Of a DNA stretch of 64,000 nt, positions 32,026-41,000 are shown one piece after another (the first letter of the stretch is position 1; each line of letters begins with the position of its first letter). The stretch covers positions 45,993 to 109,992 of the forward strand of contig DATJJE010000020.1 in the NCBI GenBank assembly GCA_035492455.1, written 5' to 3'. The stretch comes from Gp6-AA40 sp035492455. Lineage in GTDB: Bacteria; Acidobacteriota; Vicinamibacteria; Vicinamibacterales; UBA2999. The notes under the pieces are model-generated. The model was not told the DNA's origin. It searched no databases and saw only the letters and a program-made list of their open reading frames with translations. A program made the translations under genes and the position numbers.

Positions 32026-32043
32026 GTCCGGCTTCAGCCGGAC
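32026..32043. repeat. GC-rich hairpin GTCCGGCT-TC-AGCCGGAC
   Basis: Perfect stem of 8 bp with a two-base loop (7 bp with a four-base loop), preceded by GTAGT. It lies in the short spacer before a small membrane protein gene whose GGGAGGG follows directly. Confidence 0.7.
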
Positions 32044-32055
32044 GGGAGGGTAACA

Positions 32056-32259
32056 GTGAGATCTCGTGCCTGGGCTTGGCTCATAGCGCTGATTGCGCTC
32101 GTCCTCGCCGTGGCGCCGTTGGCCGGGATGTCCGGGTTTCTCGGCGTCGGACCGATGAGCATTGCGACGGCCAATGCGTGCTGGATTGCCGCGATCGCGT
32201 TGACGATCATCTCGTTCGCGATGTCGCTACGGCAGGGGCTGCGCACGCGGATCCGCTAG
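32056..32259 (+). CDS. Small two-helix membrane protein
   Basis: Unrecognised 67-residue protein with two hydrophobic segments, AWLIALIALVLAVAPLAG and ANACWIAAIALTIISFAM, and a basic end RQGLRTRIR, suggesting a hairpin in the inner membrane. The GTG at 32056 is preceded by GGGAGGG at a good distance. Its TAG stop overlaps the stop of the convergent HD-GYP gene by 3-4 bases. Confidence 0.68.
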   Translation: MRSRAWAWLIALIALVLAVAPLAGMSGFLGVGPMSIATANACWIAAIALTIISFAMSLRQGLRTRIR

Positions 32260-33335
32260 ACGCGCTCTTCTTCGACGGCGTGTGCCAGCACGCGCCCGAG
32301 CGCCGCGGCCACGTCGGGATCGAACTGGGATCCGCTGCACCGCTCGATTTCGCGAACGGCCATCGAGCGCGGCATCGCGGGTCGTTGCGTGTGTGGGTGT
32401 GTCATCGAGTCGTAGGAGTCCGCAATCGAGAGGATCCGCGCGCACAGCGGGATGTCCGCGCCCTTGAGCCGATTGGGATAACCGCTTCCGTCAAACGCCT
32501 CATGATGGGCGAGGACGATCTCCGCCGCGTGTTCGAGGTGAGGCAGTTTGCGCACCAGGTCGTAGCCGACCTTCGGATGCGTGCGCATCACGTCCCACTC
32601 CGCCTCGGTGAGCGGTGCCGGCTTGCAGAGGATTTCCGTCGGCATATCGATCTTGCCGACGTCATGGAGCATCGCGCCGTATTCCAGCCGTTCCACTTCG
32701 GTCTCTGAGCACCCAAGTTCGTCCGCCAGTGCGACGGCGAGCCGCGTCACGCGCATCGAATGCCCGCGCCCGTCCTTCTCGTGCAGCTGCAGCATCGAGA
32801 TCAGGCTGTCCGCTGCCTGCTGCGCCGTGGTCTGTGCGCGGGCGAGTGTGGCCGCGACGGTCGCCCGCCGCGTACGCATGCGCGACTGCAGCGCGTTGTG
32901 CAGCTCGCTGTCGCCGACACTCGAACGATGCCAGTCCAGACCAAGTGCCAGCGCCTCGCGCAGCCGTGTGCTGTCGAACGGCTTGAGCAGGTAGTCGACG
33001 ACGTCGTTGCTGAGGGTGGCCACCGCAACGTCTGCATCGTCGACAGAGGTGGCCATGATGACGGCTGTCGTCGGGTATCGGTCGCGGATCCGCTCGGCGA
33101 GCCAGACGCCGTTCTGTCCGGGCATGTTGACATCGCAGAGCGCGATATCAACTGGCGCGTGCTCGAGGTGTTCGAGCGCCGCCTCCGCCGAGGCGGCTTC
33201 ATGCGAGCAGAAGCCGAAACGGCTCACCCACGCCGACAGAATCGGCCTCAACGAGACGTCATCATCGACGACCAGTACCGAATGCAGGGGCGACGGCTCG
33301 AAACGCTCCACCGTATCGTTGATGGTAGAGACCAT
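32256..33335 (-). CDS. Response regulator with HD-GYP phosphodiesterase domain
   Basis: Cytoplasmic two-component output protein of 359 residues. The receiver domain (about 17-135) has acidic residues DDD at 24-26, the phosphoacceptor Asp68 in CDVNMPG and Lys118 in YLLKPF. A linker helix leads to an intact HD-GYP domain: HD at 224-225 in AMLHDVGKID and HHEAFDGSGYP at 277-287, the signature of active cyclic-di-GMP (or cGAMP) phosphodiesterases. No histidine kinase is adjacent, so it is an orphan regulator. The ATG at 33335 was chosen because sequence upstream of it belongs to the typA promoter region. Confidence 0.93.
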   Translation of the reverse strand: MVSTINDTVERFEPSPLHSVLVVDDDVSLRPILSAWVSRFGFCSHEAASAEAALEHLEHAPVDIALCDVNMPGQNGVWLAERIRDRYPTTAVIMATSVDDADVAVATLSNDVVDYLLKPFDSTRLREALALGLDWHRSSVGDSELHNALQSRMRTRRATVAATLARAQTTAQQAADSLISMLQLHEKDGRGHSMRVTRLAVALADELGCSETEVERLEYGAMLHDVGKIDMPTEILCKPAPLTEAEWDVMRTHPKVGYDLVRKLPHLEHAAEIVLAHHEAFDGSGYPNRLKGADIPLCARILSIADSYDSMTHPHTQRPAMPRSMAVREIERCSGSQFDPDVAAALGRVLAHAVEEERV

Positions 33336-33383
33336 GCGTGCAGTGATCAACGGGGAAGTGACGTATCGATGAGGTCGGCGACC

Positions 33384-33389
33384 TATACT
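33384..33389 (+). promoter_or_regulatory. -10 box of typA, predicted leaderless start
   Basis: TATACT followed by exactly 6 bases (GATGAG) and the ATG at 33396. This also favours 33396 over the in-frame ATG at 33369, which lies upstream of the -10. Confidence 0.6.
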
Positions 33390-33395
33390 GATGAG

Positions 33396-35228
33396 ATGTC
33401 GGTTCACCATAAAGCGCGACAGATCGCGAACCCGCTGCGGCGCAACGTGGCGATCATCGCGCATGTCGATCACGGCAAGACGACGCTCGTGGATGCGCTG
33501 TTGAAACAGAGCGGCGCGTTCCGCGCGAATCAGCAGGTCGCCGACCGCGTCATGGACAACACCGACCTCGAGCGCGAACGCGGAATTACGATTCTGGCGA
33601 AGAACACCGCGGTTCACTACCGGGACTTGCTCATCAATATCGTCGACACTCCTGGCCATGCTGATTTCGGCGGCGAGGTCGAACGAACGCTGTCGATGGT
33701 TGACGGCGTCATGCTGCTTGTCGATGCGTCAGAAGGTCCATTGCCGCAGACGCGGTTTGTCCTTCGTAAGGCGCTCGAGCGCGGCCTGCCGCCGATCGTC
33801 GTGCTCAATAAGATTGATCGCGCCGATGCACGCCCGAAAGAGGTGTTGAACGAGGTCTACGATCTGTTCATCGATCTCGATGCGACCGAGGAGCAAATCG
33901 AATTTCCGGTGCTGTATACGAACGCGCGCGACGGCTCCGCCTCTACGGCGGTGGACGGTCGCGGCGAGAATCTGCAGCCGTTGTTCGAAGCGATCGTGGA
34001 GCACGTGCCGCCGCCGCGGGGTAATCCCGATGCGCCGCTGCAAATCCTCGTCGCGAATCTCGATTCGAGCGACTACCTGGGCCGCATCGCGATTGGCCGG
34101 ATCTTCAACGGCACAGTCAATCTGAACGATCCCGTGGCGGTGCTGAAACTTGGCGGCGCGACCCAGCAGACGCGCATCACCAAACTGTATGCGTTTGACG
34201 GGCTCAAACGCGTTGAGGTCGAGCGCGCGATTGCCGGCGACATCGTCTGTCTCGCCGGTATCGACGACATCACCATCGGCGAGACGATCGCATCGGTCGA
34301 CAATCCGATCGCCATTCCACCCATCGCGGTAGACGAGCCAACGGTGTCGATGATCTTCGGCGTGAATACCTCGCCGATGGCGGGGCGCGATGGTCAATAC
34401 GTCACCTCGCGCAATCTCCGCGAGCGGCTCGCCAAGGAGCTGCTCGGCAACGTGTCCCTGCGCGTGGAGGACACCGATTCACCCGAGCAGATGAAGGTGA
34501 TCGGGCGCGGTGAGCTGCAGCTGTCGATTCTGATTGAGATGATGCGGCGCGAAGGCTACGAGGTGCAGGTGTCGCGGCCGGAGATCGTCACCAAGGAGAT
34601 CGACGGCGTGAAGATGGAGCCGGTCGAAGATCTCGTCATCGATGTGCCTGAAGAATTCCAAGGCGTGGTGATCGCGCAGGCGGGAACGCGGCGAGGTGTG
34701 CCGACGAAAATGGTGAATCACGGGAGTGGACGCGTGCGGCTCGAGTTCCGCATTCCCGCGCGCGGGCTGATCGGATTCCGATCCCAGTTCCTCACCGATA
34801 CCAAGGGCACCGGCATCATGAATCACCTCTTCGCGGGGTGGGAGCCGTGGCATGGCGCCATCCCGGCGCGCACCACCGGCGCGCTCGTTGCCGATCGCAT
34901 CGGCGTCGCGACCGCGTATGCAATCTACAACCTGCAGGAGCGCGGCGAAATTTTCATCGAGCCTGGAACGGCCGTATACGAAGGGATGATCATCGGCGAG
35001 AACGCCCGCCAGCGCGACATGGATGTGAACGTCACGAAAGAGAAGAAGCAGACGAACATGCGCGCGTCGACGGCCGACGAGGCGATCCGCCTGATCCCGC
35101 CGCGCGTTCTGAGCCTCGAGCAGTCGATCGAGTTCATCAACGACGATGAACTGGTGGAAGTGACGCCGAAGAACATTCGACTGAGGAAAAAGATCTTGGC
35201 CGCCAATCAGCGGCCAAGACCTGAATAA
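33396..35228 (+). CDS. typA: Ribosome-associated GTPase TypA/BipA
   Basis: Translational GTPase that binds the ribosome and assists 50S assembly and stress responses. The 610-residue protein has the full G domain (AHVDHGKTT, ERERGITILAKN, DTPGHADFGGE, NKIDR), domains II, III and V as in EF-G (GRGELQLSILIEMMRREGYE, EEFQGVVIAQAGTRRG), and the TypA-specific C-terminus with GLIGFRSQFLTDTKGTGIMN and NVTKEKKQTNMRAS. It is divergent from the HD-GYP gene and followed by an AATTCCAAG inverted repeat. Confidence 0.98.
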   Translation: MSVHHKARQIANPLRRNVAIIAHVDHGKTTLVDALLKQSGAFRANQQVADRVMDNTDLERERGITILAKNTAVHYRDLLINIVDTPGHADFGGEVERTLSMVDGVMLLVDASEGPLPQTRFVLRKALERGLPPIVVLNKIDRADARPKEVLNEVYDLFIDLDATEEQIEFPVLYTNARDGSASTAVDGRGENLQPLFEAIVEHVPPPRGNPDAPLQILVANLDSSDYLGRIAIGRIFNGTVNLNDPVAVLKLGGATQQTRITKLYAFDGLKRVEVERAIAGDIVCLAGIDDITIGETIASVDNPIAIPPIAVDEPTVSMIFGVNTSPMAGRDGQYVTSRNLRERLAKELLGNVSLRVEDTDSPEQMKVIGRGELQLSILIEMMRREGYEVQVSRPEIVTKEIDGVKMEPVEDLVIDVPEEFQGVVIAQAGTRRGVPTKMVNHGSGRVRLEFRIPARGLIGFRSQFLTDTKGTGIMNHLFAGWEPWHGAIPARTTGALVADRIGVATAYAIYNLQERGEIFIEPGTAVYEGMIIGENARQRDMDVNVTKEKKQTNMRASTADEAIRLIPPRVLSLEQSIEFINDDELVEVTPKNIRLRKKILAANQRPRPE

Positions 35229-35289
35229 AGCTCCAAGATCCAAGCTCCAACGAAGATTTTTGCAGCTTGGAATTTGGAACTTGGAAGTT
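35229..35289. repeat. CCAAG-word inverted repeat after typA
   Basis: Left arm CTCCAAGATCCAAGCTCCAA (35231-35250) and right arm TGCAGCTTGG, AATTTGGAAC, TTGGAAG (35261-35287), imperfectly complementary around a short T-rich loop. It shares 17 identical bases (35259-35275, read on the other strand) with the repeat at 18507-18523. It fills the whole gap between typA and the stop of a convergent small gene. Confidence 0.8.
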
Positions 35290-35536
35290 AAGGTCGTCTC
35301 TTCACCGCATTACCCTCTCCGCCATACCCCATGTCGATGGAGGTCGCGCCAAATCCGTCATCGTTGATGTCGGCCGCGGGACGGCGCAGCTCGCCGTCTT
35401 TTTCGCCGAGTGCACGAGCGCGGCGAGTCGCAACCTCATCGGGGTCGTTGGTGGCCTTGATGTCGTCTGGAGCCTGCGGCACTGGCGCGTCCGCGATACC
35501 GAGCGGGTCGTCCAGCGGCAGCTTGTCCTTCTTCAT
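35288..35536 (-). CDS. Small acidic disordered protein
   Basis: Unrecognised 82-residue protein, MKKDKLPLDDPLGIADAPVP at the start and many Asp, Glu, Ala and Pro residues, without hydrophobic segments; DINDDGFGATSIDMGYGGE near the end is glycine-rich. The start is supported by GGGAGG 6 bases before the ATG. The stop lies within the right arm of the typA-distal repeat. Divergent from mreB across 171 bases. Confidence 0.65.
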   Translation of the reverse strand: MKKDKLPLDDPLGIADAPVPQAPDDIKATNDPDEVATRRARALGEKDGELRRPAADINDDGFGATSIDMGYGGEGNAVKRRP

Positions 35537-35707
35537 GAGATGCCTCCCTCGTCTTGAAGAGGCAAGCGAGGTGCCACCTCGTGCAGATCCGTAAGTGAAC
35601 TGCCGCTAATTGTCAGCTGAAATTGGACTTCGGCCATCCGATCGCCGTACAGCCCGGCCTTAATCAGCCGATAAACCCGATCGAACCTTTCACACACGGA
35701 GGCCTCT

Positions 35708-36730
35708 GTGCTGCTCGGAGCGCTGGCAGTCTTTTCAAACGATCTCGCGATTGACCTTGGCACCGCCAACACCTGCGTGTTCGCGCGCGGTCGCGGCATT
35801 GTCCTCAGCGAACCTTCCATCGTCGCGTTCAACACGGTCAACGCGCAAATCGAGGCGGTCGGCAACGACGCAAAGGAAATGCTCGGCCGCACGCCGGGCA
35901 ACATCACGGCCATCAAACCGATGCGCGACGGCGTCATCGCGGACTTCGAGGCCGCCGAGCGCATGCTCGGCTATTTCATTCGCAAGGCCCACAAGGGCAA
36001 GCGCCTGGTTCGCCCGCGCGTCATCATCGGAGTGCCGTCGGAGATCACACAGGTCGAGCGCCGCGCGGTGAAGGACAGCGCCTACCGCGCGAAGGCCAGC
36101 GAGGTTCACCTGATTGAAGAGGGCATGGCCGCGGCTATTGGCGCCGGCATGCCGATTACCGAAGCTTCGGGCAACATGGTCGTTGACATCGGCGGCGGCA
36201 CCACCGACATCGCCGTGCTCTCGCTTGCCGGCACGGTCTACAGCAAGTCAGTTCGCGTCGCCGGCAACGCGATGGACGAAGCCATCACGCAGTGGGTGCG
36301 CAAGGAGCACAACTTGCTGATCGGCGAGCGCACCGCCGAGCGCATCAAGATGGAAATCGGATCGGCCGCTCCCCTCGACGCGTCGAAGAAGATCGAGGTG
36401 AAAGGCCGTCACCAGCTCGAAGGCAAGCCGACGACGATCATGATCAGTGACGGCGAGATCCGCGAGGCGCTGGCGGAGCCGATTCGCCTGATCGTGCAGG
36501 CGGTGCGTGATGGTCTCGAACGGACGCCCCCCGAGCTGGCCGCCGACATCTGCGATCGTGGCATCGTCCTCACCGGCGGCGGCGCGCTACTGCAGAAGAT
36601 GGACGAGCGGCTGCGCATGGAAACCGGACTTCCCGTGCAGGTAGCGGAGGATCCGCTCTCATCGGTCGTCCTCGGCGCCGGCAAGATGCTGTCCGACTTC
36701 AACCTGTTGCGGAAGATCTCGATCGAATAG
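35708..36730 (+). CDS. mreB: Rod-shape determining protein MreB
   Basis: Bacterial actin that patterns peptidoglycan synthesis along the sidewall. The 340-residue protein has all actin-fold nucleotide motifs: phosphate-1 DLAIDLGTANTCVFARGRG, phosphate-2 MVVDIGGGTTDIAVLSL, adenosine motif GIVLTGGGALLQKMDE, and the IEEGMAAAIGAGMPI block. The GTG start is preceded by CGGAGG. The mreC and mreD genes that normally follow are absent; a ferredoxin gene lies convergently 3 bases after the stop. This may be a second, stand-alone MreB/Mbl copy. Confidence 0.96.
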   Translation: MLLGALAVFSNDLAIDLGTANTCVFARGRGIVLSEPSIVAFNTVNAQIEAVGNDAKEMLGRTPGNITAIKPMRDGVIADFEAAERMLGYFIRKAHKGKRLVRPRVIIGVPSEITQVERRAVKDSAYRAKASEVHLIEEGMAAAIGAGMPITEASGNMVVDIGGGTTDIAVLSLAGTVYSKSVRVAGNAMDEAITQWVRKEHNLLIGERTAERIKMEIGSAAPLDASKKIEVKGRHQLEGKPTTIMISDGEIREALAEPIRLIVQAVRDGLERTPPELAADICDRGIVLTGGGALLQKMDERLRMETGLPVQVAEDPLSSVVLGAGKMLSDFNLLRKISIE

Positions 36731-36733
36731 AAG

Positions 36734-37084
36734 CTAAATCCATTCGGGCGGCGGTTGAATCGTCGGCTCCGGCGTTCTGCCCGGATCCGGCCGCCCGCTT
36801 CCGGCCAACCGGCTAATCGCGCGAACGCTCATGTCGTGATCGCAGACGATCTGACACGACAGCCGGACGCCCGTCAGGCCGCGCTCCTCGAGTCGCATCT
36901 TCTCCGCCTTCGTCATCCGCTGGGGTTCGCCGGCGATGAATTCGATACGGCACGTCGTGCACCGCGCGTTTCCGCCGCACGCGTGCAGGATGTCGACTTG
37001 CGCGTCCTGCTCGATCGCAAGCACAAGACGCTTGCCGTCCTGCACATCAACGGCGGGGAAGCCTTCAACACTCAGCCGTGGCAT
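36734..37084 (-). CDS. 2Fe-2S ferredoxin
   Basis: Plant-type (beta-grasp) 2Fe-2S electron carrier of 116 residues. The cluster cysteines are seen in ILHACGGNARCTTCRIEF (C-x5-C-x2-C) and VRLSCQIVCD about 35 residues later. The Pro-rich tail RPDPGRTPEPTIQPPPEW is unusual and probably disordered. A redox partner is not adjacent. It is divergent from a hypothetical gene across about 30 AT-rich bases and convergent with mreB. Confidence 0.9.
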   Translation of the reverse strand: MPRLSVEGFPAVDVQDGKRLVLAIEQDAQVDILHACGGNARCTTCRIEFIAGEPQRMTKAEKMRLEERGLTGVRLSCQIVCDHDMSVRAISRLAGSGRPDPGRTPEPTIQPPPEWI

Positions 37085-37115
37085 AGAAGCGCTATGTTAA
37101 CGTATCGAATTGATC

Positions 37116-37637
37116 ATGTCCGACGCGCCCGACCTGCCCGACATCCCGCGACCGTCCCAGCTCTGGAAACAACTCGCTCCTGAAAAGAAGCGTCTCGCTG
37201 CGGATGCATTCTGGCGTGATGAACACGCGGCTAACGAGCAGGCAGAAGCGATAGCGATGATCGCGCAGCGGATCAAGTTTCGGCTGAAGAGCGTCCTCGC
37301 GATGCCCATCGACAAGAAGACGCATTACGTCCTGTCGACGCCCTCAGTATCCGAGGTCATGGCCGCGCGATTGCTCGTCGCCTATCACCTGGCGCATCAG
37401 CGGTCGATGATGGGCGCCTTCCTCGACGCCGTGGGTATCAAACACGAGGACGGCATCATCGCCGAGGATGAGGTGCAGCCGCCGTCGCGCGAAGCGCTGC
37501 AGAAGGCCGCGAAAGCCATCGCAGCGTCCTATCCTGCCGAAGACGTGTCTTTATACCTTTCTACTCTTGTGTGGCAGGACCCCGATACCTGGGGCGCACT
37601 CGCCGATTTTCCGGAATCGAAGGTAACGGCAGCGTAA
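37116..37637 (+). CDS. Conserved hypothetical protein
   Basis: I do not recognise a domain. The protein has 173 residues, soluble, predicted mainly helical, beginning MSDAPDLPDIPRPSQLWKQL, with EQAEAIAMIAQRIKFRLKSVLAM in the middle and a helical block SVSEVMAARLLVAYHLAHQRSM followed by FLDAVGIKHEDGIIAEDEV. A TTG two codons upstream (37110) is an alternative start. The terC-like gene begins 4 bases downstream, so the two are probably cotranscribed. Confidence 0.72.
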   Translation: MSDAPDLPDIPRPSQLWKQLAPEKKRLAADAFWRDEHAANEQAEAIAMIAQRIKFRLKSVLAMPIDKKTHYVLSTPSVSEVMAARLLVAYHLAHQRSMMGAFLDAVGIKHEDGIIAEDEVQPPSREALQKAAKAIAASYPAEDVSLYLSTLVWQDPDTWGALADFPESKVTAA

Positions 37638-37641
37638 ACAC

Positions 37642-38385
37642 GTGGAATGGATGACGACGGCCGAGGGGTGGGCCGCTCTCCTGACGCTCACCGTCCTGGA
37701 GATCGTCCTCGGCATCGACAACATCATCTTCATTGCCATCGTCGCGGGAAAACTTCCGCCGGGGCAGCGGGAACGCGCACGCCGCACCGGCCTGTTTCTC
37801 GCGATGTTCATCCGCATCGCCCTGCTGCTCTCGATCGTCTGGGTGATGAGCCTGACGCGGCCGCTCGCCACCATCTTCGGCGTGGAACTGTCCGGCCGGT
37901 CGCTGATCCTCGCTGGCGGCGGCCTGTTCCTGATCTTCAAGAGCACGCGTGAGATTCACGAGAACCTCGAGGGTGAAGCGCCGCATCATGGACGGGCGCG
38001 TCAGGCAGTGTCGTTCGCCGGTGTCATCATCCAGATACTGCTGCTGGATATCGTGTTCTCCCTCGACTCGGTGATCACCGCCGTCGGCATGGCCGAGTTC
38101 GTATCGATCATGATTGCGGCGATCATCATCGCGGTCTTTACGATGCTATTCGCCTCTACCGCAATCGCCGATTTCGTCGAGCGCCACCCGACGGTCAAGA
38201 TGCTGGCGCTCGCGTTCCTGCTGCTGATCGGGTTGTCGCTCATCGCCGAGGGCCTCGGCCAGCACGTGCCGAAGGGCTACATTTACTTCGCAATGGGCTT
38301 CTCGGTGTTCGTGGAGATGATTAATCTGCGGGTGCGGTCGAAGGCACAGGCAGTGCAGCTGCGTCGCAGCCTGCCCGACGAATGA
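37642..38385 (+). CDS. TerC family integral membrane protein
   Basis: Inner-membrane protein of 247 residues in the TerC family, members of which export manganese, including during metallation of secreted proteins. Two copies of the conserved acidic motif are present: LEIVLGIDNIIFIAIVAG and LLDIVFSLDSVITAVGMAEF, in helices that line the presumed metal path. About seven membrane helices can be drawn. The GTG start follows the upstream hypothetical gene by 4 bases, and its end overlaps the esterase gene by 4 bases, suggesting a three- or four-gene operon. Confidence 0.93.
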   Translation: MEWMTTAEGWAALLTLTVLEIVLGIDNIIFIAIVAGKLPPGQRERARRTGLFLAMFIRIALLLSIVWVMSLTRPLATIFGVELSGRSLILAGGGLFLIFKSTREIHENLEGEAPHHGRARQAVSFAGVIIQILLLDIVFSLDSVITAVGMAEFVSIMIAAIIIAVFTMLFASTAIADFVERHPTVKMLALAFLLLIGLSLIAEGLGQHVPKGYIYFAMGFSVFVEMINLRVRSKAQAVQLRRSLPDE

Positions 38386-39044
38386 CCGCCGCACGTCCCA
38401 CCCCGGCGACGATTGAAGCCCGTACGCACGGCCGCTATTTCGTGCGCGAGCCCCGCACCCGCGCGTCGTGCCCGGTCCTCGTCGGATTCCATGGCTACGC
38501 CGAGACCGCCAGCGATCACATGGACGCGCTGCAGACGATTCCCGGGCACGAGGAATGGCTGCTCGTCTGCGTGCAGGCGCTCCATCCGTTCTACACGCGG
38601 CAGGAGCGCGTCGTCGCGAGCTGGATGACACGCGAGGACCGCGAGCTCGCGATTGCCGACAACATCGACTACGTGGGCCGTGTGCTCACCCGTATCAGGG
38701 CCGATCACGACGCCAACGACAGGCTCGTGTTCTCAGGGTTTTCGCAGGGTGGGGCAATGGCCTACCGCGCTGCTGCGAACTATCGCGCGAGCGGACTGAT
38801 CGTGCTGGCCGCCGACGTACCGCCGGATGTCGCCCAGCATCACGCTGTGGCGTTACCGCCGGTGCTGCTCGGTCGTGGAACGAAGGACGAGTGGTATTCC
38901 GACGCCAGCCACGCGGCTGATCGCGCTGTCCTCGCACGGCTCGGTGTGCACGTGGACGCGTGCGTCTTCGACGGCGGGCATGAATGGACCGACACGTTCC
39001 GCCACGCAGCCGCCGACTTCCTCCGCCGCACGCTGCGAACATGA
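38382..39044 (+). CDS. Alpha/beta-hydrolase esterase (phospholipase/carboxylesterase family)
   Basis: Cytoplasmic serine hydrolase of 220 residues, no signal peptide. The nucleophile elbow GFSQGGAMAYRAAA is clear; LLGRGTKDEWY provides the acid and DGGHEWTDTF the histidine. The N-terminal VLVGFHGYAETASDHM supplies the oxyanion-hole strand. These match the phospholipase/carboxylesterase family, and the natural substrate is unknown. It is coupled to terC by a 4-base overlap and to the following membrane protein by ATGA. Confidence 0.88.
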   Translation: MTAARPTPATIEARTHGRYFVREPRTRASCPVLVGFHGYAETASDHMDALQTIPGHEEWLLVCVQALHPFYTRQERVVASWMTREDRELAIADNIDYVGRVLTRIRADHDANDRLVFSGFSQGGAMAYRAAANYRASGLIVLAADVPPDVAQHHAVALPPVLLGRGTKDEWYSDASHAADRAVLARLGVHVDACVFDGGHEWTDTFRHAAADFLRRTLRT

Positions 39045-40990
39045 ACAAAGCCGTCGTCGCATTCGTTGCCGTTGCGCTGGTCGCGCTGACGATGGCCTAC
39101 CGCGTGCTGGCGATGGGCGGATCGCTCGGTGGATTCGAAAACGATCAGTTCGTCACGTTGTCGCAGGCGCAGCAAATGGCGATGGGCGACTGGCCGGTGC
39201 GCGATTTCGTCAGTCTGGGCAAGCCGCTGACCATTCTGCTGTCAGCGCTTGGCCAGGTCGCCCTCGGCCCGACGTTGTTTTCAGAGGCGTTGCTGACCAC
39301 CGCCATCATCGGCGTCTGCGGCGCGATCATGTTCCTGCTTGCGTGGCGCGCGTCCGGGTCGATTCCGATCGCTTTGGCGGTGGCACTCGTGCAGATTGCA
39401 ATGGCGCCGCGCTTCTACAATTTCTCGAAGCTTCTCGCCTATGCGATAGCGATCCCCGCCTTCTGGGCCTACATCGACACGCCCGATCGTCGTCGACTGT
39501 TTCTCATGGCCGTTGCAGGCGTCGTCGCGTTTCTGCTTCGACACGATCACGGTGTGTATGTCGGGCTGACCGCCATCCTGACGGTTGCCCTCGTCTGGCA
39601 CGCGGACCTGCGGCGCGTTGCAAGGGAAGTGGCGCTGCTTGGCGTTATGGCCCTCACGCTTGTCGTCCCGTATCTCTTGTACGTGCAGTTGCACTACGGG
39701 CTGGTGTTGTACTTCGACTCGTTTGTGCGGTACGCGAGGCAGACGGCGGAGCGTACGAGCGGCGAAGAGCTGCGGATGTCGTTCGACTCGAAACAGCCGC
39801 TCGTGCTGCACCTCGCATCGCCGCGTCTGCAACCGCATATTCACGTTCGCTGGCGTGAGGGCGCGGCCGCTCAGCAGCGGGCGGATCGGGAACAGGCCCT
39901 GGGTCTGGCCGAGCCGCTGCCGATCAGTGGCGATGTGGTGGACTACGCGGTGTCCGACCCTTCGCCGCCTCACCTTCGGGCGATCGTGCAGGATCCGCTC
40001 GTCGCCGATACCGACGGCATCGACCGCCGAACGTTCGTGCTCAACGATCCCTACTACACACACGTCCCCACAGGGTGGGAGCGGATGGTCGCGTCAGTTC
40101 GGAATCTCCGGGTGCTGCCCGGCGTGCTTCACCGAGGCAACGCCGTGGCATTCCTGTACTACCTGATGTACGCCGTGCCGGTGATTGCGTGTCTGCTGTT
40201 GGCCCGTTCGCGCGAACCCAAACCCAGTACGTGGAAATTCGCCGAGAGCAAAATTGTCGTGGTCGCTGTTCTTACATTGATCATCGATTCAGCGTTTCTG
40301 CGCGGCAATATAACGTCGCGCCTCGCGGATGTAACCGAGTCGGTAGGGGTCCTCGCCGCATGGGTGGCAGCGGCCGCCGTCGCGGGTTCGTCCCGTGCCG
40401 CACGGATCGGCGCCGCATGTGCCCTGCTAATCGTGTTTGTGCTCACCTGCCTCAGCGTCGAAGCGATTGAAAACGTCTCGGGCCAGATTGCCGCGGCCGG
40501 TGTCACCGATGGAAACGTGCGCGAACACGCGCATGATGTCCGTGCACTGCTGAGCGCGACTCCCGCGGTGGATGCGTGGCCCGAAGATGCGCAGGGAATG
40601 GAGGCGTTGGCGCGGTATGTGCGGCGGTGCACCGTTCCTGAGGATCGCGTTCTCGCGCTCGGTTACATCCCGGAGCTGTTTTTCATGTCGCACCGGCGCT
40701 TTGCTGCGGGCCAAGTCTGGATTCTTCCTGGATTTTTCAATACCGAGCCGCATGAGAGATTGATGATTGAGCGCACGGTTCGCTACAGGGTGCCGATTGC
40801 GATCACCGTACCCGATCCCGAGTACTCGACCGACTATGTGCCCAGCTTTCCTGGGATGACGCGGCTGCTCTCCGACCGTTATCGTGATGCGGGCACTATC
40901 GATTTCGGCCGCGGCTTTCGCTTTCGCGTCCTGGTGCGCACGGACCTGACGCCGACTGGCACCTACCGCAACCTGCCGTGTTTTTCGTAG
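39041..40990 (+). CDS. Large multi-pass membrane protein, glycosyltransferase-like
   Basis: Membrane protein of 649 residues; family not certain. The N-terminus (MNKAVVAFVAVALVALTMAYRV) is a signal anchor, and about ten hydrophobic segments are spread over residues 70-240 and 370-500. A loop with FENDQFVTLSQAQQMAMGDWPVRDF and DRRTFVLNDPYYTHVPTGWE, and a soluble C-terminal domain with RVLALGYIPELFFMSHRRFA, recall GT39/ArnT-like lipid-linked sugar transferases, where an acidic residue after helix 1 is catalytic. The ATGA overlap with the esterase shows cotranscription. Function is inferred at family level only. Confidence 0.7.
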   Translation: MNKAVVAFVAVALVALTMAYRVLAMGGSLGGFENDQFVTLSQAQQMAMGDWPVRDFVSLGKPLTILLSALGQVALGPTLFSEALLTTAIIGVCGAIMFLLAWRASGSIPIALAVALVQIAMAPRFYNFSKLLAYAIAIPAFWAYIDTPDRRRLFLMAVAGVVAFLLRHDHGVYVGLTAILTVALVWHADLRRVAREVALLGVMALTLVVPYLLYVQLHYGLVLYFDSFVRYARQTAERTSGEELRMSFDSKQPLVLHLASPRLQPHIHVRWREGAAAQQRADREQALGLAEPLPISGDVVDYAVSDPSPPHLRAIVQDPLVADTDGIDRRTFVLNDPYYTHVPTGWERMVASVRNLRVLPGVLHRGNAVAFLYYLMYAVPVIACLLLARSREPKPSTWKFAESKIVVVAVLTLIIDSAFLRGNITSRLADVTESVGVLAAWVAAAAVAGSSRAARIGAACALLIVFVLTCLSVEAIENVSGQIAAAGVTDGNVREHAHDVRALLSATPAVDAWPEDAQGMEALARYVRRCTVPEDRVLALGYIPELFFMSHRRFAAGQVWILPGFFNTEPHERLMIERTVRYRVPIAITVPDPEYSTDYVPSFPGMTRLLSDRYRDAGTIDFGRGFRFRVLVRTDLTPTGTYRNLPCFS

Positions 40991-41000
40991 TTATGAATCA

